Source: Didymodactylos carnosus (Eukaryota > Rotifera > Eurotatoria > Philodinida > Philodinidae). From it: a DNA stretch of 40,162 nt. Shown in pieces: positions 13,301 to 25,253 of this stretch; positions within the stretch are counted from its first letter, which is position 1; each line of letters starts with the position of its first letter. Below the pieces are notes generated by a model. The model was given only the letters and a program-made list of their open reading frames with translations. It did no database searches and had not been told where the DNA came from. The position numbers and the translations under genes were made by a program. The stretch lies in NCBI GenBank assembly GCA_905250885.1, contig CAJNOQ010000843.1, forward strand, positions 1-40,162, read 5' to 3'.

Positions 13301-16300
13301 TTGCTGCCAGTGCATCGGATTCTGTATCGAATGCTCGATCATTCACAACGAATCCTTTAGATCGAAAACAAGAACTTCTTCATATACCTCCTTCTACGGA
13401 TAGTGATAATAATAATGATCGTGAACAACAATTATCCCAAATAATACAAAAACGAAAAGCAAGTTCAGTGCGACATCGTCGTCGATCAAAATCATGGACA
13501 GATCATCTCCAACAACAGAAACATAATTTAAAACCGCAACTGGAAACTACAACATCATTTAAACGAACAAAATCTGCTCGACATTCCAGTAAGAAACATA
13601 TCAGTCGAAAACCCCCAGTGGCAAGTCCAGCACGTCGTCGTCGCCATTCGAGTCATCGTTTACAAAGTGTCTCCTATCATAAATATCCTGTCCAATCAGT
13701 ATCCTTTCGTGAATCTCAAAAGCAAGAAGAAGAAGATGAAGAAGAACAACAATTGATATCGGTACAATCCTTACCATTACATCGTAAAGCATCAAAACAA
13801 ATAACATGTGCTATAAGAAATTGGGTAAAATCGCGAGAGCTGAGCCTATCAGAGAAGGGGACATGCATGTACTAATATGGATAAACATCATCATTTTCAA
13901 GGTTATTAATTCAATACATCGCACTAACCAAAAGCATCCCGACCTCTGAATCTCAGACACCATGATGAATGGTCATTCATTTGAGATTTTCTGTGAATTG
14001 AATCTAATCAATCTGCTGTTCACCCGACACTTTATATATGATGATATAGTCTACAGTTTACTATGTATTCAGTTAACAGACACTTCAGTGGTTTTCTAGT
14101 TTTGTTCCAACTTTGAAATTTGACTGACAAAGGAGGTAGAAAGGAACTATACATTGGGAAGGTGAGATTTCGGAGAATGCAGAGACTCTTGATAATATTT
14201 TTGTACGAGTAAAGCACCCAGTTCATGAACATGTTTTGATGAAGATACTACTGCCTTCTGAAGTTAGTGATACGTTTCATTCTGACTGGTACGATACTTG
14301 ATCTTGAAATTTTGTATAGATAAAGTTGTCAGTTAGGACAATATTTTCTGAGAATTTCAAGTCAAAAGGATGTTCCTAAACTCGATCCACTTAGCCAGAT
14401 CAGTTGAAATGTGTCGGTTAATTAGTTTTTTGCTTAGACTACCATATCCATACAAAATTTGAAGTGAATAGGTTATTATGATCCTCAGGTTTCAGACATT
14501 GAGATAAAATTAGTCAGTATTATATTAATGCATGTACGTTAATGCACTGGCAAAATATTTACATTTCAGATTTGACTTCAATAGCATCAGCAGTAGGAAT
14601 AGTAGAAATTTTTTAATTAATTCCAGGAAAAATACAATATTTGATCATGATTGATAGTAGGCATGCAATTGTAACAGTAATTTATCGGTTTACCGTTCTG
14701 TCAGTGACCTTTACCGTTGCGTGACTCATCGGCAATATAAATTGACATTCAATTTGACTAAATACGTTTTTAACGCTATTAAATCTGTATATTTAAAAGA
14801 ATATTGTCTAACATTTGACTATTAAGTGGCTAAAAATAATGACCTTAAATTCGATGATAGTGTATATTCAAATTCACAGTGGAATTGTACATTTCTTCCT
14901 AATCGTAAAATTATTTTTCTTTGATATAAGGAATAGTGCACGTTTTTTTTTGTATTAATAATGCTTAATGGATTCGGATTAGGTAAAGTAACACATATAC
15001 TGATGCTATGATAAGACAACCTTTTTGAATATTGATTACAAATATTTTTTATTCTACTTTTAGCCATTTCAAGCCACTTATCGACAACGAAGCGAAGAAT
15101 TTAAACGAATATTTAAAGATTTACCTAATGATGAACGACTTATTGTTGGTAAGTGTTAATATAAACATATATTTTTTATCATATACGATCATTTATCTTC
15201 GGATTAAGATTATTCTTGTGCATGGCAAAAAGAAATATTAATTCAAGGACGAATGTTTTTATCACAAAATTATTTTTGTTTTCATGCAAACTTTTTAAAA
15301 TGGGAAACGAATGTAAGCTTAATTTTTGACTGATTAAAAAATGTCTAATCGTCTTTATTTTATTTTTTATTTTCAAATAGTTATGTATTCGATGTAAAGA
15401 CATCGTTTCATTGACAAAAGAAAAAACAGCCAAAGTCATACCAAATGCCATTGAAATACGAAACAACAAACAAGAACGATATTTTTTTGCAAGTTTTGCG
15501 GCAAGAGATAAAACATACATGATGATATTTAGAATATGGCAAAATGCATTATTAGATCAAGTAATGCGAATATCAACTCTAATTAGTTATTAATAACAGA
15601 GATGTGTATAGAGACAATTACTTTTCTTTTACAGCCATTATCATCTCAACAATTATGGGCTATGGTGCATGAGAGTTATGGTGATTATTTAGATATGACA
15701 ACTGATGAAGAAGATAACTATCATCTTGTACGACTATCGACAACCAATGCGCAATCATCGTCAAATAAACAGAATAAATCGGACGATAATCAGAGTTTAT
15801 CGAATGGAACAAATGAAAAAGCTGGTGGTAGAAATTATGACAAATACGATGTAAGCATTTTAAATACGTTTTAAGGGACATGAGTACAGCTTCGTTTTAT
15901 ACCATCCATTCATTTCGTACAAAATAAGATTAGAAATTGATTAAAATAGAAAAATAATAATAATTAAAAAAGTTTTATAATTCTTCCTGAAAACCTTGAA
16001 CTTTTTAGACAGTATGATATTGACTGCTAATGACGGTGGTCAAATTTCATAGACAACTTTTATTTTATTTACTTTCTATCAACTACTTCGAATTCTCGAA
16101 TGAGAGTTATCACTTCATGCTCTCATTTATTTTTTATTCTGGGTCACTTTTTGTAACAAGGACTGGAGTTCAAAAAGTCTATAAAAGAACAGAACAAAGG
16201 AATCACCATGACAGTCCTTTGTTCTGTGCCCCATGAGTCACCGAATTCGGCACCCCTGGTAGAAAGCAGAAAAAATATACAGAAATAACCATGGCTGATA

Positions 16301-19300
16301 AAAAATCGATAAAAACAGTCAGAAAAGTATTTTTCTTTATCTTCTTCAATTTTTTTTAGACTTTCATCTAAAAGTTCTGACAGGAAATTGTTTGTTTAAG
16401 GCTCACACCTCTACTGATGAGATAAACAACTGATGTTAGAATAGCAGAAATGTGCAACTGTTCACAAAGGTCATTCTCACTTTGTACACCCTCATATGCA
16501 CACCTGAAGTATATAAGTATACTCTAAAATATATTCATCTAGGTTTATCTTACTCTTTGCTCTTGGCGAACTTTATTTGATAAAATTAGTGTAGATGGAT
16601 ATCCTTCCCTAGTCGACTCTCCTCACGAGGGAACCGCCCCAGGTGCCCAGCTCCGATTTCCTTCATTCATACCTCGCTTTATAGAGCACATGGAGCTGGT
16701 TAAAAGCCTAAAAGGATTTTTGCCCATGGCTCTTGAACTCTCGGTTTTCTGCAAAACCAGTTTTTGAGAAATTCTAAAAAATAATCAAAACCTTTCATAA
16801 TGAAGCATAATTATAGCCCGCACATTTCTGATTAAAATGAGACGTCTCCCAGCTCTACACGACCTTTCTTTACACAGTTACAGAATTTACAAAAAAAGCC
16901 CTAAATGTTCATTGTCAGCTCAAAGCTGTAGAAATAAGAAATTAATTTAGGACTTTTCTTGTAAATTCTATAACTTTGCAAAGAAAGGTCATGTAGAGCT
17001 GGAAGACATTTCATTTTAATCAGAAATGTGCGGGCTATAATTATGCCTCATTATGAAAGGTTTTGATTATTTTTTAGAATTTCTCAAAAACTGGTTTTGC
17101 AGAATACCGAGACTTCAAGAGTAATGGGCAAAAATTCTCTTAGGCTTTTTACCCGCTCGATGTGCTCTATAAAACGAGGTATGAATGAAGGAAATCAGAG
17201 TTGGGCACCTGGGGCGGTTCCCTCGTCAGAAAATACCCGAGGAGTCACAGAAAAATGCCTAACTAATTCTCGGGAACTCCCCAGAGAGTCATCCTCATAA
17301 TCCCTGGGAGTTCCCGAAACGTATGCGAAATATGTAATCCCTAGGGGCTTTCTGGGGAGTACCCAACATATGCAATCCCCGAGGAGTCCCTGCCAACTTT
17401 CCATTCACCTTTTGTTTTGCAGATAAACAATATATAAATATAGTTATATAATATATTAATATAGTTCTATGGTAAAATTTTACGAATTTTCTTCTAGTAA
17501 ATCATTATTGCTGTGTCAACCTTCGTTGGCTAATATGTGCTACATTGGTATCACTGATGATGTCTGACACTTAATTACTAATTTAGTTATATGAAACTAA
17601 AAAGAATGAACCAATAGACCTGCAACGATTTTTAGGGGAGTCGATTAGGGATGTTAAATCCAAATAGGTTTGCTTCTTCATCATGTTAGATTTGTGCACA
17701 TTTCATAGATGAAATCGCTCTATTAGTTCTCTCTGTTTAATTATTAGCAGTATTATTATACTCTGTCTTTCTTTCGTTATTAGACACAACTCTTTTCTTT
17801 AACGAACTATTCAATATACGCTCATTTCAATTTTGATGATATGTGCTTTGACTACTTTTTATAAACTTGGCCTTTTCTAGAATCTAATTTTAAGGGAGAA
17901 AGATGACATGATTTATTACTGTTCTCTTGCACACTTACTTAATCGGACAATTCTTTTTATCTAAGAGAACATAATGAAATATACAATAACGGTGACCTAT
18001 CTCCTATCTTCTCTCTTTTATTTGTTCTTTCTCTTAAAAATGTCCACTATTGAAAACTAGAAGCATTTTACCAACGATATGACGTGTGAAATTTTTATGC
18101 TTGTTATAACAACAAAACACGTGTGATAAAAAAGAAAAAAGAAAAATAACGAGTGAATACCCATCATATCCAGTTAAATAGATTTCATCACGTCACTTTA
18201 ATAAGTGTACGAGATTTATTAACTTGTTATTTCTCTCTCTCGTGCGCTCTCATTCTCTCTTTTATATTGGAAAGCACACAATCACGAAAAACAACGAGGT
18301 AATTCTTCTTTTATTTTTTTTTTCCCGATCAAATAATTGATTCCGGAAACGAGATATTTTTTTTTTATTTTTTAAATACGGGAACCTCTAACAGTTGGCA
18401 TTACTAATAACATGTAAAACTAGTAAAGAAAAATAAATATACGTAAGGAATATTGTTTTTAATATTCATTTTCTTCTCTGTATTATAAAAGTAGAACTCA
18501 AAAATAAGTTTGATCTGAACTTATCTTTCAATTAATTGATTTTTAATATTAAAATTTTGTTTATATTGATATCATTCATAGAAAGTTCATCATAACACTC
18601 TATTTCAGTATAATAAAAAATAACTAGTGAATAAAAGCTAAAAAAGTGAAATGTATTAAAATATAATAAAATTTGCTTTTGAGTTTGTTACTCTTATGTA
18701 CAAAGTTGAAAATACGATTGAGAATATATTATTATTGTATGTTGTGTTACTTAGTTTGAACTTGTTCAATATCTTTTCAAAAAGAAATCGATAGATTTCA
18801 TTTAATTGTTTTGCGTAATAATACACATACATTGGTCTTTTGATCGTACGATCATATTTTTCTTTCCTTTTCTTTTTATAAAAAAAAACAAAACCCAAAA
18901 ACCAGCTCTCTTTTTCAACAACAAATGAAAAGAAGAAAAAACAGGAAAAATAAAAATTGTTCTTTGTTCCCAGATAAAATCATGCAATTATTATTAATTT
19001 TTTTTCTGTTTATTATTCTAAATTGTCAAATATAAACATCATTATAATCGACATGCCTTTTGAAAGATGAATAAAAATTAATTAAACTTTCATTTAGATT
19101 TATTTCCAATTGAGTAAAAAGTGGGTTATAGAGAACTACATGTCTACAAGTCGAATCTTCAAATGTGATATTTTATCTATTGACTTTTTTTGTGTGTCAG
19201 TTGCTCTGTTAATTGCACAGTTCAACTTTCATCTCTCCTCTTTGTTACTTTTTTTTCTCCTAATAGAAAAAAAAATCAAACAATAAAGTAACATTTATGT

Positions 19301-22300
19301 TTTTGAAAGAGGCACTCATTATCAATAAATTTTTATCTAAAATATTATATTTTAGAAATCATTGAGAAACATCAGATCTATTTGTCTACTTGAAATTATT
19401 GAAATATTCTACAAGAGACTAATTAACTCTCAAGATGATGAATTATTTTTTTTTCTTCTTCTTCTCCAATGTTCTCAATGATCTCCAGTGTCAATAATAT
19501 TTAGTACAAATAAAATAATAAAATATTAAATTTTTATCTTAAAGATCGATTATAATTGTGTGATCCATTGGGATATTTAAAAGGACTAAGTTTTAATTCA
19601 TAGAGTTCTATTTTGTCTATCTAAATCTTTTTTTTATATTAAATTACTATAAAAGAGAATTTTCTAGAATAATTCTTGTGTTAATCTCACGTAGACAAGA
19701 TGAACTAATGAGCCATAGTCACATCATGATGAGGTCACTACATATAAGCACTGTTTTGTTGAATTCTGTCTATACAATATATGCCGTCATTATGGCCAGA
19801 TTTCAAACCGTTTGACGGCCAACACATAGCGTTCACACCAGAATGTGATTATGACTCATTGAATATATTTCTAAAACATTACCAACAAGTACATTACAGT
19901 TCATTTATTGAATATTATTTCGTCTATCGATAATTGATATTGTTGTTGTTTTCTCTAGAATTTTTCGAATTTCTTGTAGTGAAAATGTCTCATATTTGTT
20001 AAATTTTCTGTTTTAGAATCCCAATTCATCATTGTATTCTCAAGATATAACTGATGATCGTGAAAATGATGAAGATAATCAAGAAGATGTCTCAAATACA
20101 AATACTTTAGTTCGACAATCGCCACCATTTCAACAACAACAACAACAAACAGATATGGTTGAAGAAAAATATAACAATCAAACGACTACATCTACTTTAT
20201 CATCACAAGATAATCCATTATCTAGTTCACCAACAGGTAAAATGAAATATAATTAATTATCTTTTACTACTATAGTCAAACTTCTCTCGCTATATACATT
20301 TTAGCTGATATTGTCTATTTGACACAATGTCCATGTGAAACTCATTTAGCGACTAATTTAATTGAACGTACATATCAAATATCTGTAGAAAAATTATTTG
20401 ATTATATATTTGGTGATAATGATTTAATCATTGCTTATAGACAAGCACGAAGAATAAAAGGTCTATATATTAAATAAATAATTTATAATAATAGATAAAT
20501 TATAAATAAGAAATGATTTTATATTTAGATTATCAAGCAACTGATTGGCAAATAAATCGTGAAACAAATAAACGTGAACGACAATTAACCTATAAAGTAT
20601 CGGTAGCTGCTGTTTTAGGCAGTAATACAATATTTAGTACAGAAAAACAGGTATATAGACTCTTTTTTTTTTTCTTTTAATTTATTATTTATATATTTTA
20701 TAATAGTTTCTATATATACTGATTTAGATAATTGAAAATGAAAAATTGAATTCACATTATATTGTGAATACAGAAGTACATAATGAAGGTATTAAATATG
20801 CGGATACATTTTATGTTGCATCAACCTATTGTCTAGTACAAATTGGACACAATAAATCAACGTTAAGAGTCACCTGTGAAGTACGATATGTTAAAAGTTT
20901 AATGATTCTTATTAAATGTAAGTATTTTAAAATAAGAAAGAAAAAAAATAAAGATGAGTTGCGTACACATTTTTGTAAACGTATAATCTAATCTATCATT
21001 CTATTTAAAATTTTGTTCATCATTTTGTAGTTTAAGATATTGTTGACTTTTATCTTTTATAGTAGATTAACTACTACACTTTTGTTAAAAAAACAAAAAT
21101 TTCGTCTAGTTCTTCTATCTTTGATTATTATGTGTGTGTTTTTCATTGAATGAGACGATGATACCGTTTATCAGTCTTTGTTCTCGATGATTTGTATGTT
21201 GAATATTGTTTCCTATTAAAAAGAAGAAAAAAAAGCATTCATTATTAATCATAGCGATTATGATTTACAGAATAGTAATAAACTATGTTTAATTTAATCG
21301 TGTATACTAAAATGTATTAATGATAGATGACTACATAATCTAAAGAACATGTTATTTTAATAATTTTACCAAAAAACATGTCATTATATTCGTTGACAAA
21401 TATTATTTTTTCCTATATTTCTTATTGCTCGTTACCTTGAACATGATGATCACGCCATATGATTTTTACTTTTCTTCGTTTTATTTTTATTTTTTTTGAT
21501 TTTGTTATGCTCTGTTTTTTTTTTCTTCCGCAATTCTAAATGGTGCGGTTTATTATTATTAAAAAAAAACAACAATGCACGAATCGAAGGAAAAAAAAAA
21601 AAGGATTTTTTTTTTTTGTTTTGTTTTTACCCTGCGCAATGATGTGAGAGTAGTTGAGTGAACAATGAAGCAGAAAATGGAAACATTCAACAAACTCTCT
21701 TCTCAGAGTTATTTTTGTTATTACCTCTGAGAAAACAAAATGAATTCTAAAACGTTCACTGATTTGAAAGTGAGTATTATCATATCTTGTATAATATATT
21801 ATAAACGAATAATCGATTATTGAAATCAAACGTCAATGTTAGAATCTTAAATCTTAAACTGATCTTTTTAAAAAAAAATTTTAATCTATACATATTTTAC
21901 TATCAAATAATTTGCAAATACGAGCCTATTCTTTGAGAATAGTTTCCAAATTTTCAGAGATAAATATTATTAAAATGAAATAAACACAAAATGATGTTCA
22001 CCGAGGTTATTTCGATCTAAAATTTTATAAAATTTTCATTTTTCACTAGTACAGATGAAATTTGTTTTCTTATATTCTGCATGATTTCCATGGTGATCTT
22101 TTCTTAATGCTCTCCTTGTTCTGAACGGACAGTTCTAGTTAAATAATAAATAATTTCAAAACAAAAAAATATCTCATCTAACTTGAATAAAAATTGTTGT
22201 TGTCACTGATTTTCCTAAGGCATCCCTGTTTTTTAAGAGTGTATAGTTTCCTATGCGATGACTTTTTTATTTTCTTTATTTGGTTTTATGTTATTAGTCA

Positions 22301-25253
22301 TTGTTGCCATTTATACGTTATAACTAACGTATAGACAATTATCTTTACATCTATAATTTTGATTTTTTTTATTGTAAAATTACTAATAGCTAGTGCGAGT
22401 GATCATAGCGATAGTAAAGAACTATTTTCTTTCTTCCTTTTTTTCTTTCTTTCTTTCTTTTTTTTTCTTTTCTATTTTATTTTTCTCTCTTGACGTTTTC
22501 TTTCTCTTTCTTCCTTTCGGTGCATTTGTATAAGTTTGCAACACACTATGCTGTTTATGGTGTCATGTTGATTCAACAAATAGAAATGAAACATCAAAAA
22601 AATTTTAACTTTAGAGATATTCTTCTACTTCTTCTTCCGATTTTCAAACATGATTACAAATCATAGATTCTCTTCATCACGCTATACATATATATATATA
22701 TATACCTCCATATAACAAGTATATAATTTACAATCGTCGTTGAACTAGCAAAAATGAGAAAATTAAAATTAAAATATTTAAGTGAAAAATTGAAAGATGT
22801 TGTTTTTCGTTCAGCATTTATTGAAAAAAATGCCATGGCTGCATTACAAGATTCATTTCAAGATTTGAGTAAGTTTAAATGTTTATTTTATTTACTTTGC
22901 TTTTTGGATATATTATTTTACTACTGCTTTTTTAGCTGCTATTTTTATATTTAATTCATACAGTTCAATAAATATTCCTTTTTAAATAAATAATATTTTT
23001 ATGCTCTCATATAAATAGCTAGCTTCTTTTTATTAATCAGATATGGCTTAATAGCTTAAGAATAATTAATTATATTTAAAAACATTAAAGATAAAAACTT
23101 CAATTTTGATTTTTTAAACGTTTTTATCTTTAATTATTTTCATGTTGTCCTGTCAAATGGTGAACAAAAATTGAAATTTCTTGTTGTTGTTGTTTTTTTT
23201 GTTAGAGAAATTGATCAAAACAAAACAAAAAAAATATTCAAATCTCGATTAATTAAGTGACCAATTCTTATATTTTAATCCATTTTTGAAATGATATTTT
23301 TCAGTTCAATCCATGTTGATGAGACTAATTGTTAATACAAATTAGTTTTCAAAGTTTTTCTCTAGAAGCAAAAACATAAAAGAACAAAACATTGAAATAA
23401 AACTATTATCGATAGATTTTCATTCATCATACGATGTCATTTTTGTTTTCTTTCTTTTTCTTTTATCAAAAGAAAAGTTTTTTATCAACTCAAACAAAAA
23501 ACTGTTTAAAATATTTTTTATTTTTTTTTTTGAAAAGGAATATTTTGAATTTAAACATATTTCAATGTCTTTTCTATAAGATATTTATAATTTTCAATCT
23601 CTTCCTCTCAATTATTATAGATAACAGACTCGATTTGGAGGTTATGTCATCATTAGCAGGTGCATTTTACTTGCTGTTTTTTTCTTTTTTGTATGAAACT
23701 AACGGCATGTATTTTCATAAAACTAAGTCATAACACAAAACAACAGCTGTTCTTTCAATCTATTAGAAGTGCGTGTATTTGTTGACGTCAATGGACAATT
23801 CTTTTGTTTTTAATTGAGGTCAGACAAAAAATAAACGAGGGTAACATCACTTTAAGATTAGTTTAACATATTTCTTATCTACAATTTTGTCTTTTAAAGA
23901 ATTGAATTTGAGATGAGACACAACAAGACAGAAGGATCATAGGAATAAATACTGAACAAATTTTAGAGAATTATATTGACGTTTATCTTTTTTTATTAAA
24001 CTAAATACACTCTTAGATATTGTTTTATTTTTCAATTAAATCACGATAAGAAATATTTTTTTGCACATGCATGTTTTGTATTTTATTCATATACACATCT
24101 CTTCATTTAGCAATAGTCATGTCACTATTTGCATGAATATAAAATATTCCATTGATTTTTATACACTATTGAATATTTTCTAAAATTAAAACTTCATATA
24201 TTTTTTTCTTTTCTATCATTTATTTAGTGAAACGAATTGATAATGAATCATCTCGTCCTCGTGCTGGTTCGAACAGTGTTCAACGTTCAAAAAAACAAGA
24301 TAAACCATCGTCAAGAAAACAACAAGCACCCTTATTACCACAATTGATAACTGATCAACAACAAAATCAAAATAAACAAATTGATTGTAAATAAATGTGA
24401 AAATTATGATTATTTTCATTTTATATTCTAATTTTTTTTTTTTGTTTTTGTATTTTAGCTCGACAACAGCCAAAATTGTTACCATCATCTCCATCTTCTA
24501 CATCTATTCAATCTCCATCATCATTAGGCACAAAATATCATTCACAAACATTAACGACACATTGGTTATCAAATGAGAAAATAATGCCGTTTTTTGTTAT
24601 TACGTACGTTGTTCTATAAATTCAATTTTAAACTTAAATTTAAACGTTTTATTATTATTATTCTCTATTTAGGTTGATTTTATTATTAATTGTTAATGTA
24701 TTTTTATGTTTTAAATTAAATCAAATTGATACAATGGCAGATCGATTAGTACAAAATTATCCACTGTGGCTTAGAGGAGAACCGTTAGTGTTGTTAATTA
24801 TATATTTTAAGAGTTATTAATCGATTATTTTTAATAATACATCAAAGGCGTCTTCTTTGTTTGTTGTTGTTGTTTTTTTTATCACAAAATTCAAAATTTT
24901 TACTTTTTCTTTTCAAAAATGAAACAACTAATATTTTCTATTTTAGTTTTCCGCAACAAAATTCTGAATGGAACACGTTATTACAGAGACAAGAACAATT
25001 TTATCAAACACAATTAACAGGATTAAGATCAGTATTAATAACTACACATCATGCACTAAAAAATGTATGTAATTTTTAATAGAAAAAAAATTGTTGCTCT
25101 TATTTTATAGAAAAAAAGAAAAGAAATGAAATATGAAAAGACATTTTCTTAAAACAATTATATCTCTTATTCTAGGTTACCGATGCACTACAAGAGTTAA
25201 CTAAAGTGAGTGTTCTAATTGGTGATCACAGTCAACATCGACCAAATTCCTGA
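10384..25253 (+). CDS. GRAMD1 homolog: GRAMD1/Aster-type GRAM-VASt sterol transfer protein (isoform with exon A)
   Basis: Exons: 10384-11170 (ATG at 10442), 15064-15148, 15209-15312, 15381-15560, 15635-15850, 20017-20236, 20305-20460, 20529-20650, 20728-20917, 22749-22868, 24228-24386, 24459-24603, 24673-24783, 24947-25064 and 25176-25253 (TGA). Phases fit at every junction, giving about 910 aa from the ATG. The N-terminal 243 aa are disordered, with Q, N and S runs and a basic KHRRNKSEP motif. The GRAM domain (about 247-365) shows TYRQRSEEF, LPNDERLIVDYSC, QGRMFLS, TKEKTAKVIPNAI and ARDKTYMMIFRIW. The VASt domain spans about 512-690. A hydrophobic anchor at about 803-825 (IMPFFVITLILLLIVNVFL) is followed by a short tail. 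The family sits in the ER and moves cholesterol from the plasma membrane, with GRAM binding phosphatidylserine and VASt binding sterol. Exon A is open upstream to an acceptor at 10383, so it may be internal, and the start is uncertain. Confidence 0.92.
11692..12026. mobile_element. hAT-like MITE (335 bp) with 8-bp target duplication
   Basis: The termini are CAGAGATG and CATCTCTG. Long inverted arms follow, with blocks such as AGAGAGCAGAGACC and CGAACAG at about 11751-11810 and inverted at 11918-11976. The flanks are GTGAATAA (11684-11691) and ATGAATAA (12027-12034), 7 of 8 bases identical. CAG(A/G)G termini with 8-bp duplications are typical of the hAT superfamily. It lies in the intron after exon A and has no coding capacity. 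Confidence 0.8.
12832..13824 (+). CDS. Alternative first coding exon (exon B) of the GRAMD1-like gene
   Basis: A 331-codon open frame starts at ATG 12832, directly preceded in frame by TGA (12829-12831), and ends in phase 0 at a donor, GGG|GTAAAA-like (exon end 13824). It can therefore join 15064 exactly as exon A does, giving about 998 aa. The peptide is disordered, with S/T/N/Q runs, then strongly basic stretches (RKASSVRHRRRSKSW, ARRRRHSSHR) and an acidic run (QEEEDEEEQQ). Its RHRRRSKSW resembles KHRRNKSEP of exon A. The in-frame stop just before the ATG argues that it is a first exon with its own promoter rather than a cassette exon, but this is inference. The open frame continues past the donor for 16 codons into a repeat copy and stops at 13873-13875, so that tail is probably not coding. 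Confidence 0.7.
13825..13940 (+). repeat. Dispersed 116-bp repeat, copy 1 (abuts exon B donor)
   Basis: This segment matches, as its reverse complement and with about a dozen differences, 28700-28816. Shared blocks include TCGCGAGAGCTGAG, TATCAGAGAAGGGGACATG, GTACTAATATGGATA and CCAAAAGCATCCC. The match begins at the GT of the exon B donor. No terminal inverted repeats or target duplications were seen in this copy, so the element type is unknown. Confidence 0.85.
16190..16234. repeat. Short hairpin
   Basis: CAGAACAAAGGA is repeated inverted as TCCTTTGTTCTG within about 35 nt. It may be a remnant of another small element next to the foldback element. No function is inferred. Confidence 0.4.
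16606..17651. mobile_element. Foldback element (1.05 kb) with TCCCTAG termini
   Basis: It starts TCCCTAGTCGACTCTCC and ends with the inverted GGGGAGTCGATTAGGGA. Inside are two arms of about 280 bp, 16627-16906 and 16943-17226, which are about 90 % reverse complements around a short loop. A GC-richer stretch at 17226-17400 follows, where degenerate GGGAGTTCCC / CCGAGGAGTC motifs recur about every 50 bp. No transposase frame is visible and no clear target duplication was found. It sits in the 4.2-kb intron 15851-20016. A partial second copy of its right end lies at 29524-29640. Confidence 0.8.
17652..20016. other. Remainder of the large GRAMD1 intron
   Basis: AT-rich intronic DNA with T and A homopolymers. 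The open frames at 18656-18898 and 18802-18987 have no coding signature. The intron ends at a TTTTAG acceptor just before 20017. Confidence 0.6.
22437..22476. repeat. CTTT-rich microsatellite
   Basis: A run of TTTC/CTTT units in the intron upstream of the exon at 22749, followed at about 22687-22704 by a short TA dinucleotide run. This is ordinary simple sequence. Confidence 0.7.

Noticed and set aside
13825-13875. C-terminal extension of the exon B frame into SRELSLSEKGTCMY
   Set aside because: It lies in a dispersed repeat beyond a phase-correct donor, and splicing to the GRAM exon explains the gene better.
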